Shown piece after piece: positions 36,801-55,315 of a DNA stretch of 64,000 bases. The notes under the pieces are model-generated. The model ran no database searches and was not told where the DNA came from. It saw only the letters and a program-made list of their open reading frames with translations. The stretch covers positions 9,847,001-9,911,000 of the forward strand of contig NC_079885.1 in assembly GCF_029227915.1 (NCBI RefSeq), written 5' to 3'. Position 1 is the first letter of the stretch; every line of letters starts with the position of its first letter. Made by a program: the position numbers and the translations under genes. The DNA is from Hydractinia symbiolongicarpus (taxonomy: Eukaryota > Cnidaria > Hydrozoa > Anthoathecata > Hydractiniidae).

Positions 36801-37195
36801 CGGATATTCATCTCTTGCTTGGTGCATTTAGAAGGTGAGATTCTTTCCTTGCAGTCACTCATATCATTGTCACCTATAATGTTACAAAGAAATTAATTTA
36901 GCTAGCCATGTAAAAAATTTTAGGCGCGCTGGAAAGGTTTAAAAACTTTTAGTTGTAACGTTGTAAGTAAATATAAAAACTCTTTAATTGCAAGGGTGGT
37001 GTTACCATTCGTTATAGCGTCTATTTTGTTTGCACACGCTCTTAACTTTATTGAGAACGACAAAAAATGCCGAATTTGAGAAAAAAGGAGGTTTGGCACA
37101 ATCCACGTAAATTACACACCTGCAAAACTCTTCTTTCGTTTAAACTTCTTTGCTGAAACCAAAACGAATATAAAAACCAAAAATACAATCTTCAT
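33831..37195 (-). CDS. Secreted heme peroxidase B, 5 exons
   Basis: Exons: 37195-37120, 36873-36724, 36471-36243, 36012-35792, 34930-33831; 591 residues, phases identical to peroxidase A. Exon 1 encodes MKIVFLVFIFVLVSA, a signal peptide, followed by a basic KKFKRKKS stretch that could be a propeptide cleavage region. Catalytic residues are all present: GQFIDHDMSLSP (distal Asp/His), AGDKRVDEH (Arg, Glu), AFRFGHSQIAN (proximal His), NIQRGRDHGLPSYNKWR. The protein ends 15 to 20 residues after the final conserved Cys region (HECHGLSSMNLKAWRE), so it lacks the YRRR tail. Intron 4 holds a 299-bp Harbinger-like element. Same orientation and layout as its neighbours, so it is a tandem duplicate. Confidence 0.93.
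35125..35423. mobile_element. Harbinger-like MITE in peroxidase B intron 4
   Basis: Left end ggggcttatcacataaacc and the complement of the right end gggcctatcacgtgagaaaa form imperfect inverted ends. TTA stands on both sides (35122-35124 and 35424-35426), the usual target duplication of PIF/Harbinger elements (TWA). Centre is AT-rich with no coding potential. A decayed Harbinger-type transposase exists elsewhere in the window, but a link is not shown. Confidence 0.65.
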
Positions 37196-37828
37196 GATGG
37201 CTTCTGTTTCACTTTCCCTTTTTCACAACTGAATGTTTTCTTTTGTTTTTTTTCTCTCTTTATTTATATCCTTTTATTATTATCTGCAAAATGAAATAAA
37301 CATGATGTAACATTAATAAACCCATAACATAATATGACGCGTTCCATTGTTTTCTGTTGACAAATAACCCTAAACTGTCAATTTTTTTATAATTCGAATA
37401 AGGGTTATATAACTTAGTTATCAACAAACAATGGTTGCTAAGAAGGTCATACATATTTAAATTATTTACAAATCGGAGTCGATTAGTAATTTTTACCAAC
37501 CATTTTTAAAATAACCACACGTTATGCAAATAATTATGCTACCATGGAAGGAACTAATTAATGCAGTCAAGTTCAATATGGTGACGTTTGTTATGAATAA
37601 TTATAGCTACATGCAAACGGAAGTAATCGTTATAAAATACGGTAATGGCGATTATGAATCAGGGAGAAGTTGAACTTATTTTTACAGTGCGGTAAGGAAA
37701 AAAATACTTTATATGGATGTATTAAAGGTTATTTAGTTTCAACAGTATTTCAAATAATTAACTTTTTTCAATGTAACTTTCTAATTTAGCTTTCCATATG
37801 GTCCTGTTAATTAAACACCTAGAAAGAT

Positions 37829-37895
37829 ACAGTGAAACCTCTCTATAGCGGACACTATCGGGATTTTAAAAAAGTGTCCGCTATAGAGAGGTGTC
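37829..37895. mobile_element. Solo pogo/Tc1-like terminal hairpin
   Basis: TACAGTGAAACC is followed by two perfect 19-bp inverted arms, cctctctatagcggacact (37838-37856) and its complement (37873-37891), with a 16-bp loop. The CAGT-x-x-AACCTCT start and tandem tatagcggacac words are typical of pogo/Tigger-like ends. No second terminus was seen. Confidence 0.55.
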
Positions 37896-38612
37896 CGGAC
37901 ATCAACGCTTGTGATACTTCCTTGCTAAGTTATACCTTCCTCCAATGTTTTACTCAAAGAGATTCTTTAAGATCACGAAATTATAGTTTGATATTTGTGC
38001 AATGTGCAATGTTGTAAATAAAAAAATAAATAAATTTAAATAAATAATAAATGACACAAACTTGAAGAATAAGTAAATGGTACAGAAATATTCTCCTTTT
38101 GCAAGCTGTGGACTTCTTGTCCTGCCATCTCTTTGTATTCTTATTCTTTTTTTCAGTAGATAACTTGGGTAAGTCTCAACGTTGCCAGCCTGTTGACACA
38201 CCAGATAGAATACTGTACTGTTTAAGGGCGAGGTTAAAAGTGATCAAAGTGATAAGAAAAACAAACAATAAAATGCATTTACCATAAAAATTAATTTTTA
38301 AAATGAATTAAAACCAAAAATCGATTTTTATTACAACAGAGCAGCTTAAAGACCCATATTTCTCTTCCTAACGATGTAGTTAGCATAAGTAGGATAATTT
38401 TTTGTTATATTAGTTTAGGCAGGAAAGCAGGATACAATAAAATCTATTCAAATTATCTGGTAGTTATCCCAGAAATATATTATAACAGAAATTTCGCAAC
38501 ACTAAATTTTCATCTCTGATTTCGCCTTTACGTATCCAATTTTCTTCAATTTTGAGATACAAATAAATTACGAAGCTTTTTGTAAGAAAAAACCGTTACA
38601 TCATAAGGTTAA

Positions 38613-39337
38613 CCCTATTCGGTCCGGGGTTTTTCGAACATACTATGACCGGGGGGGCGGATTCCGCCCCCCCTCAATAACTTTTCATAGGATTGTTCAA
38701 ATTGAATCAAACTTGGCACACTTATAGTACGTCATAAAAGGAACAAAATGGCGGAATAAATTTTTGCTTGCGTCAGCACATTTTCTGTGACGTCATCAGA
38801 AGCTTGAAAATTGTTAAAAATGCCACTATCTGCTTAAAATGTAATTACTTTTGTTCTAGAGCGAATTTCTACATTCTGTTTGAAGTTTCTGAAAGCTAAA
38901 TAAAAAATTTTTAACATATCTTCCGGTTTTTACATGGATCGGATAAAAAATTGCCAAAAATTGCCCGAAAATCCGTTTTTTCCGATTTTCGGGTAAAATC
39001 CGACAAAATGGGGAAATCGGATTAGTCACGTGTCAAAATTATTCAAAATGATTCTTCTTGATGAAACAAAGTTGTCAAGTTCTAAGGATAATCCTAACAG
39101 GAGTTATTATATTTTCCCCATTATAAGGACTTCATAGAGATTTTAGGGGTAGTTTCGAGTAATGGCCAATATCAAAGCCTCTGAAAGGTATGGGACCTAA
39201 AAATTTAGCATGCAGGTGTCTAATAGATAAATGCTGAAACTCAGTAAGTATTATAGCCATATAAAAAAGCAATCAGGAGTTATTAAAAAAACCGTCAGGG
39301 GGGGCGGAATCCGCCCCCCCCCCCGGACCGAATAGGG
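38613..39337. mobile_element. piggyBac-like non-autonomous element, 725 bp
   Basis: TTAA stands on both sides (38609-38612 and 39338-39341). The element starts ccctattcggtccgggg and ends with its exact complement, matching the piggyBac rule TTAA + CCY. Inside each end there is a second inverted block, ggggggcggattccgccccc, which is itself palindromic. No transposase frame is present. Confidence 0.85.
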
Positions 39338-41089
39338 TTAATATATAGGTATATAATATACACTTACTTGATGATACAAGAGTTTTTACTTACAGAAAGT
39401 TTCGTATGTTGTTGGTACATTTCAGATGTTCTTATTTTTAATAAAATTTAACTATGGCGAAGAAGGCAATTTTTAATATTTTACATTTGAAAAACCAGAA
39501 AATATAGAGATTTGAATGTTGCAAAAGAATTAAACATGGGAGTTCGAGTACTTTTTAAATAGTATTTCTCACGGAGACGAATACATTAATATGTACCTAA
39601 CTAAATTACATTAAGGTTCAAAGCAGATGTAAGAAAAATGAATTAGGTTAGGATCATGTTCACACGTTGCAAATAGAAATCATTTCAGAGATAATGTGTG
39701 CAAGCAAACTAAAAGAACTGACTTGTCAGTCACGTGATACATTTAAAAAATTAGGAAATAGGAAGATTGTTTTCTTCTCCCTTTATGCCGAATTTCTCTT
39801 TAAGTCCTATAGGCTTAATTTCGTGTGGACGCCACTCTAACTAGCACGAACTTTGATCTCTGTCTGCAATGTTTCAGTATGGTTCGAGTAACAAGAAAGT
39901 ATAGCACGCGATTGTTTAAATAAAAAGGGCTCAGTGAATAGTGGGAAAAGGGCGCAGTTAAGGGTGGAAAAAGGTCCCATCTATATGTTCACTTTTGTCT
40001 GTCTCCATTTTGTTTTCAACGTTTTTATGTTTTATTTACCGTGTTTTATATCTGCTATTAATGCTTTTGACTTTTAAAAAAATTCTGTTTCGCAAAGTTT
40101 GTTTCTTCAAATTATGTTTAACACAAACTCTTTTAATGTCGCAGAAATCGAATATAAAACCTATCGTGCAAATTTCAGCATAACACAGCTCTATCGTGCA
40201 AATTTCAACATTTTTTTATGGTCGCAAAATTGATGGCAGATATAAACCTCGGTATTTATCTTTATTTCACTTCACATCTTTTTATAGTCAGAAATAAGAG
40301 CATTTTCCGGGCTTTGAAAAAACAATTATCATTATTTCCGATACAGAAAAAAAACAAGTCGAACACAGACTAATAGTAATAATACTGTCATCTTTTTTGT
40401 TACTGTGGTAAATTTTATTTTCAGTTGGAGATTTTTCAAGTTTTCGAAACAAAAATTTTGGTTTCGTTTGGTTTTTGTATAATTAATCTGCATTTAGAAA
40501 CCAAATAAGTTAATTCTCCATTTTAAATGGCTAGGCAGTACATAAACAATTTTTGAGCAAAACGGAAACGCAAAATATATGCGGAACTTTAACAACTGAC
40601 AAAAATTTTCGTAAAGGGTGATATGTGGTATGATCTTTTTCTGGGATCTGTTTTAAACTTGTATAGAAGTTATTTACAATATTTATATATAATATACAAT
40701 TCTGGACATTATACTTTACATAACAGCTTCATTAGGTGTCACTGTTAGATTAGATTTCTGATGCCACTGATGATCATTTGGGAATAAATATACAGCTGGT
40801 TAATGCATTATCTACATGAATTAAAACGTTCACAATCTACTTTATAGTTACTAAACAGATATCAATCGCCAAGAATATAATAGGAGACAGATAAAAATCT
40901 TACCTTTCAATCAATTTATCTTTTTATTGTAAATGTTTATAGCAATATATCTTCAAACATACTTTTAAGAGGAAGAGTGAAAAATACCGAATGTTGATTG
41001 TAGATCAAATCATACTTCAACTGATTTACTGCATACTGCTGCGAAACGCAGCTATTTTCATGATACATGCTTGTACAAAATATGAGAAC

Positions 41090-41530
41090 ATACTAGTTTT
41101 AAAAAACTAATGGAATTGAAGAATCGTAACACAATGTGGACTGATACAAAATATGAGGATACTGCTTCTGAAAGAACTAATGGACTTGAAGAATGGCATC
41201 AGGATATTAGTTTTAAAACAGCTAATGGAATTGAAGAATCGCACCGGGATGTGAACTTTTACAAAATCTAAGAATATACTGCTTCTAAAATAGCTAACAG
41301 CATTAAAGAATACAGATTGTGAACTTGTACGCAACACTCGAATATACTGCTTCTAATACAGCTAATGGAATTAAAGAATCGTATTAGGACGTGAACTTGG
41401 ACAAAATATGAGAATGTATTAGTTTTGAAACAGCTAATGGAATTGAAGAATCGCACCAGGCTGTGAACTTGAACAAAATGTGAGAATATACGCTTCTAAA
41501 ACAGGTTATGTAACTGAAGAATCGCATTAA
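41090..41530. repeat. Degenerate tandem repeat of about 70 bp, 7 copies
   Basis: Each unit contains gctaatggaattgaagaatc, then aggatgtgaacttg, acaaaatatgagaatatact and gcttctaaaaca. Copies start near 41094, 41162, 41207, 41280, 41347, 41418 and 41491; one is about 45 bp. Divergence between units suggests an old array. Confidence 0.85.
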
Positions 41531-41894
41531 GATATGGAAAGTCTGTAGTGCAATTATGATATTACAACATATTGATTGGTCGGCATTTGTTTATTGATTT
41601 GAAGGTGTAATACAAAGTCCTGAAAATGTATAGATTAGTTACGAATGTTTACAAAGTTCCGTACATGCATATGCATCCTGGCAGGTAAAAAAAGAAGAAT
41701 CACATATAAGACAACATGTTAGTTTTAATTTATAGATTTAAGGAATAAAGTTATATTAAAAAAGAAATAGTATTGTTTTTTATAACCACGAAATTTTTTT
41801 TAAAAAATCAAGTCTTAATCATTTCAGCGTGAGTTCCTTTTTTTTAAGTTAACTTCGGTAATTGTCGTGGTCTGTTGTTTATATATCCTGCATG

Positions 41895-42312
41895 TACAGT
41901 TGACTCCTCTAATTCGAATCCCTCTAATTCGAAAAACAGTTTTTCAGTCCCTTCAGCACGATTCTCTCTCTATTTCGAATTTAAAGTGTCGTTTGGTGTC
42001 GACCTAGGAAAAGCACAAAATGCAACTCGTATTGTCGAAAGAAATCGTCTCTCCAATGTAAAGCAATCAAATATTTAACAGTTTTCCAAATAAGGTTTCT
42101 TGTTTGTGTAAACTATGAAAATAAACATTGAATGAAACTTGAATTATGTTTTCTTGATTTTAAAATTAACGTAATTCCTCACTGAAATTCAAATTTTTAC
42201 AATCTGAAGCTGAAAGTTTGAATTACAGAGACTTTCTATAATTCGAATCTCTCTATAATTCAAACAAAATTTTTTCCACGGGGCAATTCAAATAAGGGAG
42301 AGTCAAACTGTA
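41895..42312. mobile_element. pogo/Tigger-like MITE, 418 bp
   Basis: Left end tacagttgactcctctaatt and the complement of the right end tacagtttgactctccctta form inverted ends starting at TA. Sub-terminal words ctctaattcgaa are repeated twice near the left end and ctataattcgaa near the right, as in pogo-like elements. The internal 60-codon frame has no transposase motif. Confidence 0.7.
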
Positions 42313-44140
42313 TGTATGCTTGCGCATGTCCATTGTTCTAAACAGAAAATCACAACATTACGTCACGCCGCAACTCACCTATGGACCCAGCTTAAGATGA
42401 TATACATCCAATATTATTCACAGTGTCAGTATCAGAAAACTACAATTACGAAAAACAAAAAAAATATCGACAACGAAACAAGATTTTACTTCTTTTACCT
42501 AAATGATTCCTTATGAATGATATTAATTTAGAGGGCACAAATAACCTTCATAATTTCTTTAACATTTTTCCTCTGGAGAAAATAATAAATGAGCATGGCT
42601 ATGTTCTACATTTAGTAATGTGGTTCGTGGGTCTGTGTTTTGTATCGTTTGTCAAGTGTTAATATATAACAACCTGTATCTTTGTGTTTCGAGATATTTA
42701 CGCTGAGTATATGTAAGAAAAGACATTACTTATTATCCTCTGTGTGAAACTCCGTAGCAGTCTTTGTGAAAACAAAAGACATGAATGAATGAATGAACTC
42801 TAATACAGGTTTATTTTCGCAAAATATTAAGTTTATACAAAAAGCAGGGGAGGGAGGGAGGGTGCTGTTTCAATTAAAAAAGCTTTAATTGATGTTGATG
42901 GAGAGGAGTTACAAGAAATTTTTGGAAAAACGTGCAATATTTTAGTCAATAATAGAGAAGCTTAAACCTGCTCATTTTTGCTTCTTGAAAAAAAAGAACA
43001 AATTAGGAGGTTTGGTTCATTCCGATATGGTTGAATTAAGAATCGCTCTTCTGATCAGACAATGGTTAGAAATCCTTTTTGTTTATGTTTAGGACCTCAC
43101 TTTCACCAACATACTGAAAGTAACTAATAATTATCCGTCTGCAAAGATTGAATATAAGAGTGATGGTTTATTTACTAATATATATTATTTCTGTGCTCAC
43201 CTGTCAAGAAAGTGTCAACAGCAAGAGACACAGGTATTCTTTTATAAACTTTTAGTTTTTGTTATCAATTTTAAAAAGACTTTTTTTCATCTGATTTAAG
43301 AAATAGAGTTTTTAGTATGAAGTATACTCTCTGCTAATGACTTTGTCAACCAAAATGTGAAATCAAAAATTATGGAAAGCTATGAAAAAGCAATATTTAG
43401 GTTACAAAAATTAATAGGAATGTTAGCACCACAAAGTAAGCAGTATCGAAAACAAAAAGTCGAGTTTGTCATGACAATTGGAGCCTCAAAGCAAAGGTAT
43501 TTCCTTCTAAATTAATATCGAAGATAGAATGGATAGAGAAATTAAGCCGAGGATTGAGCAATGAGAAAGTTTTATGTGTCCTCAGTCACGAATGCAGTTA
43601 CAATAAAATACCTCACTGAAGGGGTTAGAGTTTACAAAGGGATCAGAAAAATAGACAGTAAGCAATGTTTCCACATCTAGAACCAGTGACAATACAATTT
43701 GCAATTCTAACAAAAAAGCTTCAAATGACTTCTTTTTATTTAAAAGACTTATCTTCTGAGTGAAGATGAAAAAACAGTATCGTTGGAAATGCGCATTGTA
43801 TCATCCCATCTTCAATTAATGAGGACTATCTACCCACCTACCGTTCAGTTCAGTTCAGGATAAGACTTTTTTCCGAATATCTTAATACAAGTATGCAAAT
43901 TATTTAGACAGCCACACAAAGATCTCTTTGCAAAGCTACATATTACTAATTGATTGGAATTTGATTGGATACCAAAACTTAAGGCCAGAGGACTGATGCA
44001 TTGCAACAAACAACATTGGGTAGAATCTCACCAGTGCCTTCAATAACTTTCGCAAACATTTGTGGCACAGTAAAAAGATTTTTTTATAATATTATGTTGT
44101 TACTTAGTATAGAAGTTAAGATACAAGTAAAAAAAAAACC

Positions 44141-44146
44141 TTTATT
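44141..44146 (-). terminator. Candidate polyadenylation signal of peroxidase C
   Basis: AATAAA on the minus strand, 139 bases after the stop codon. Confidence 0.4.
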
Positions 44147-44284
44147 ATTTATATATTTATTTATAATTAACATATTAACCCTAAAGGAAACATAAGTTCT
44201 CTACTTTACGCGTAATGTATATAAATATCACACACAGAAAAAAATTAAAAAAATATAAAAACACATTATGTCACAACCCATTTT

Positions 44285-50618
<6,334 letters not shown>

Positions 50619-51030
50619 TCCAGCCCCCCTTTTTTTTCAGTAACGTTAGTTAATAGAATATAACCGGGATATGGTATCCATTTTTATACACTCCTGTCCG
50701 ATTATTATTTCGTTCGTTATGCAATTTTATAAATAACTCAATCATCGTTAACGAATAATTAATTTTTTATATTAGTTGATTAATTAAGGCAATTGTGAAA
50801 GCAGCCCATGTTATTATTGCTAATTTAAGACGTCAAAGAAATTTAATGTGACGTAATGAAGGGTACAATATTTTTTATTTGTTTATGAAGAATATTGTTG
50901 AGTCTTGTGTTAGAATTGTCTTTTATCAATTTGAATTTCGTAAATCTCTAGAACGATTATGCGTATCTTAATATCGATGACTTGGAATACAGAAACAAGT
51001 TTTAAATAATGCACCTCTCCCGAATTAGTT

Positions 51031-51110
51031 TTCTTTAATGTACCACTGTGAATTTTTTGAAATTCTCACCTTCTTTAATGTACCACTGTGAATTTTTTGA
51101 AATTCTCACC
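51031..51110. repeat. Perfect 40-bp tandem duplication
   Basis: The unit starts ttctttaatgtaccactgtg and ends gaaattctcacc. The two copies are identical and abut at 51070/51071, so the duplication is recent. Confidence 0.95.
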
Positions 51111-52385
51111 TGAAACTTGATAAAATGTGAAATCTACAGCAAACAAACAACCTGTTTAAAAAAGTTTTTTTTTTAATTTGTCTAATTGGTAGTCTAATTA
51201 GTATAAAAAAGTAAGTTAAAGGGCTTTATCATGACATTAATACCATCAAAACAGCATTTTTACATGTCAGATTAAGCTAAAAATTCAATTCAATGAGGCT
51301 GAATATTTTCTTATAGCCAAAACAACAAAGTTATAAGATTATAAAAGATCTCCATTCCATTTTTGTTTGATTTTTTTTTTCAATTTTCAATTTTCAAATT
51401 TATTTATTTATTTATTTTTTGTTTGTTTTTAATTCAACATGACATTATTTATTCACTATACGTAAAATAATTGTCTTTGGCTTGAAATAGGAAAGGGAAA
51501 TACACATTGCTTTTTTTTCAGCAAAACTAGGGTTAAAAGAGCACAATTAAAATAGCTTGTTGAAAATCCACGTTTAGCTAACAATTATAAGTTGCAGCTG
51601 ATGCTACAAAGGTAAACATATTTCAATACTTGAGATAAATAAAGGGATATGAGGGACTACCCACATATCTATATTAAGTTACATCTCTACGTAATTTAGT
51701 ATAAATGATATCTGACTCAGTAGATTTTAAAACCATATTTCAAATTTCACTCTCTCTGATGACCTTTGCTTGAGAAGATTCAAGACAAAAACAGTTTTAC
51801 TGTTTAGACCTAATCCACCGAATTATTAAGGCGCCAAACAGACAAAAAATAAAAATAAGTTTAGCAGTTTTGGCATTGTTTTGTATATTGCTATATAATG
51901 GTAGCAAAATGTTTTGTTAACACTCGGGTGAAAGAATTATTTGGTTTAGTAAACTATATGAAAATTGGCGATAAACTTGCTAGATATTTCAGTATTAATC
52001 ATTCACTTAAAAAGAAAAACAGATCTAATTATAAGACACTCATTATCAACATTATTCGGACCACAGGGGAGGTAAAGAAAGTCTAGTCCCTACCCCCATC
52101 CCCTTTTTGTAGCTAATAACTACTGAAGCATACCGTTTCAAGGGATGAAATTATTGAATTTCCGCGCCCGAAGGCGTAGGAAATTCTTTAAAACCGTCGT
52201 TTTTTTCCTTTGGAGCATTTTTTAAGAAAAAATCGACCCCGGGATTTCACATTCCTCTGGGAGCAGGATAGTATTAGTATAACTGACTAACTAACTAACC
52301 ATGTCCCAAATAGTCAATTGCACTGTCACAGATTTAAACTTCGTACCCAAGGTCCCTAAGTACTGGGACAAAATTGGTATTTGTT

Positions 52386-52705
52386 TTCGACAAAATTTGG
52401 CTTAGTTAACAAACAAAGTTAACAAAAAAGTATGCGGAACATAGTGGTGACATCAAAATTTTGGTCCAAAAATTAAAACCACTTAATTTTCGGCCAAATT
52501 TGGCACATTTAACAAATAAGGTATGCTGAAAATGATGATATAAAAGTTTGATTTTTTGTCACCTAAATGTCATTTCAGGCCAAAAATTGTCCAAAAATTA
52601 AAACTACTTTATTTTCGACAAAAATTGGCACAGTTAATAAAAAAGTATGCTGAAAATGATGGTCACATCAAAATTTTGATTTTTTGTCAACTAAATGCCG
52701 TTTAA
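52386..52705. repeat. Three diverged copies of a unit of about 110 bp
   Basis: Each copy runs: attttcgacaaaatttggca, cagttaacaaaaaagtatgc, tgaaaatgatggt, cacatcaaaattttgatttt and ttgtcacctaaatg. Copies begin near 52386, 52488 and 52609. Confidence 0.75.
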
Positions 52706-53940
52706 CCATAAACGGCATAAACCATAAACGACCATAAACGTTTCAATCGCAAGACTTTCAACCATGATGAATGATAGGCTGTTTTTTTTGTTAGCAATTT
52801 CTTTTAAAATGTGATTTTATTATGACACGTTTCGTTTTGTTTGTGTTTGTTGTAAGATATAATGTCACTTGTGTGCTTTATCTTCAGAGCTTCATGCACC
52901 AAACCTCTTCGAATGTTTGGCACGATAACACAACGAATTAGCAGATCATCAAATATTTTGGTAACGAGCGGAAATTCTTAGAGTCACCAGGGCTTCTTGT
53001 TATTTTTAGTTAGCTCTGTGAGAGTTAAAAAAATTGATATGACGTCATGTCTAGAACACACTTTGAAGGAAAGGGGCTATGATTTAATTGTCAGACACTC
53101 AAGCATACCGTTATAGGGAATGATATTATTTTTAGCTTTAGAAGAGTCAAAATAAATTTTGGTATGACGTCATATCTGTTGTCGTGGTTACTCATCGGTT
53201 AAAAGATGGTCAGAAAAAAAAGGAAAATAAAGTTTTTTCTTCAATTATCTTTGTTAACGGCTTCAAAGAGATATTTTAGTCTTTTTACGCTTTTATGAAG
53301 TAATTTTACCTAAATCGTGTGCAAACTTTTTCTTATTCCAAAGTTTATGTTCCACCGCAGCCTTTTTGCAGGTTGAAAAATTTTATTGATGACGTCATCT
53401 TGACAAAAATGACGTCATCCAAAATTTTTAATCCAATTTTTCATCTAATATCTGGCAACTAACATTTCTGCCAAGTTTTGTGGTAATATGACGTTTTCTT
53501 TGTTACTTTTAGAGAAGTTTATTCCCCTTTCAAAGACCCTAAATACCTAAATAGGGTCAAGGCATGCGCCAACCCATCACGCACAAAAATCCAAACAACT
53601 ATTTAAAATCTAAATTAAAAAAAAATATAGAACCAACAAGTACCAAAAATATGATTTATTTTTACATTTTACTAGGTAAATAAAAAACAGCATCTACATA
53701 AAGGTCACTGGAAACCAAACACATGCACCAACAGTAGCGTGAGTGACCGATTAAATTTTCACCCTGGACGTTTATTTTAAGTAAACGTGAAAAAATAAAA
53801 TTTTAACTTCTCTGATATCAGAAGTATAACAAAAAGTCAATTATTATCTATGTGCAATGGTGATATATGCGGTAAATATTTTTAATAAAGTGTGGACCTA
53901 ATTTTTGATATTCCTCAAATTGATCAATTAGAGTAGCCAG

Positions 53941-54013
53941 GAGACCCAGCGTAATTTTTCCTACCACCGGGAAATCGGAGTAGTTAAGGTGGGAAAAAAT
54001 TACGCTGGGTCTC
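53941..54013. repeat. Snapback inverted repeat, arms of about 26 bp
   Basis: Left arm gagacccagcgtaatttttc (53941 on) and right arm gaaaaaattacgctgggtct (ending 54013) are complementary with one or two mismatches, separated by about 21 bp. Could be the terminal part of a foldback transposon or an RNA hairpin. Confidence 0.75.
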
Positions 54014-55315
54014 AAACGATTTTTTTTGCGGCCAAAATCTGACCGCGCTTTTTGATTGGCTAATTCTATTGTTCTTTGCTCATCCGAATATTCCAGCAAG
54101 TGGTTTCACTCACCCTAACAAACATTAGTAAACTATAAATTTTTTACCACAGTAAGATGTGGTCAAGTTGGGTAAACAACTCACAGATAAATTAAAATGG
54201 CCTCTGAAGCGATTAGTCACATTGTCCAATTTAAACTTGGGGTTTCCGCTGAGTCATTTGTTTGCGTCTAAGCTTTAGTTTGAGAGAAACTCATTTTATA
54301 AACTCGAAGAAGAAAGCTTAGTTAACTAGGCTACAATTAGAGGAACAATGTCTGGTTACTATTACTTTTTGTTATTCTTGCATTTTAATAAAAATACAAA
54401 AAAAAACAGACAAACAAGGACGAATGACTTTCTGCGGGAGTACAACTAATTGTATAAATATTCCGTTAGCCCAATTGGCGTATGCTTAATCAAGCAGGGA
54501 ACTTCAGTAGGTGCAAAAATAATGTATGTTCGTGCAGTTCGGCATGTTTTTTTATCGAACTTGCGCACGTTTTATGCCCAAAATATGCGAATAAATGTCT
54601 GTACAAAATGGTTGATCGCAATTGTTACAAGTATTCTGAAAGATCAAATATTAGAAAAAACTATATTTTTACACATTGTGAATCAAACCATACATACAAT
54701 CGAAGGAGTTACATCAAATTGGTAAGCTTTTTTCTGTGTCTTTTCAGCAATCTTTTCATTATACCCCTCCGCAATGCTACGCCACTTGATTGCATGTAAA
54801 CTGTTTTTTATTAATAACATGACCATATTGGGGTCCCAACGTAATGAATGAAAAAATACAGACACACCAATACAGCGGAAACAGTGCAGGATATTTGGGA
54901 AGTTTCCACTGTTATCGATCATATAGGTAACACTAAGGATTTTTTGGGTGTGGCCACAGTGGTCATAATAAAAAAAAGGAACATTCTCGTCCTCAGAGAA
55001 ATATGAGATGAACCTGAGCTCTTGAACAAAAATAAAGAAGGAAGTATAAACAACGATAGGTTTGAAAACTTCCTGTTGTTGTGCCGATTACATTGCTGAA
55101 AATGAGTTTGTGTGAGTTTCAAGTGCCAATATATACTGATGTTATTTTCTCCGTAGATTTAAACAATAGTCTCTAGCTTGCCGAGAATTAGCTTTTACGT
55201 TTCTTTTCGGCTGCTGTGTCAGTTTCTAGACACGCAGACTTTTAAATTAAGGGAATTAAGGGAATACAGTAGGATTTCCTAACATAATTTTCGACATATT
55301 TCTAGAGTATTAACT

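Larger units (their letters stand above)
37196..44284. other. Region between peroxidases B and C
   Basis: Holds four items listed separately: pogo-like ends at 37829, the piggyBac-like element at 38613, the 70-bp array at 41090 and a pogo-like MITE at 41895. The remainder, including 39400-41000 and 42320-44130, has no recognisable gene. A short frame near 43290-43500 (VKSKIMESYEKAIFRLQ) matches no family I know. A small G-run patch (ggggagggagggaggg) is at 42847-42862. Confidence 0.45.
50619..55315. other. Region between peroxidase C and P4HTM
   Basis: No gene is supported. It contains a 40-bp perfect duplication, a three-unit degenerate repeat, a snapback repeat (each listed) and, near 53340-53440, two gacgtcat words inside AT-rich sequence. 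The stretch 54470-54800 has a Cys-rich open frame that I considered and rejected. Confidence 0.45.

Noticed and set aside
54470-54800. Cys-rich plus-strand frame (RCKNNVCSCSSACFF...), with an acceptor-like TTAG before it and a GTAAGC donor at 54722 followed by a second piece ending PPQCYAT
   Set aside because: The implied intron would be only 26 bp, no start exon or signal peptide joins in phase, and no family is recognised. Unspliced it is a 105-codon frame with no support.
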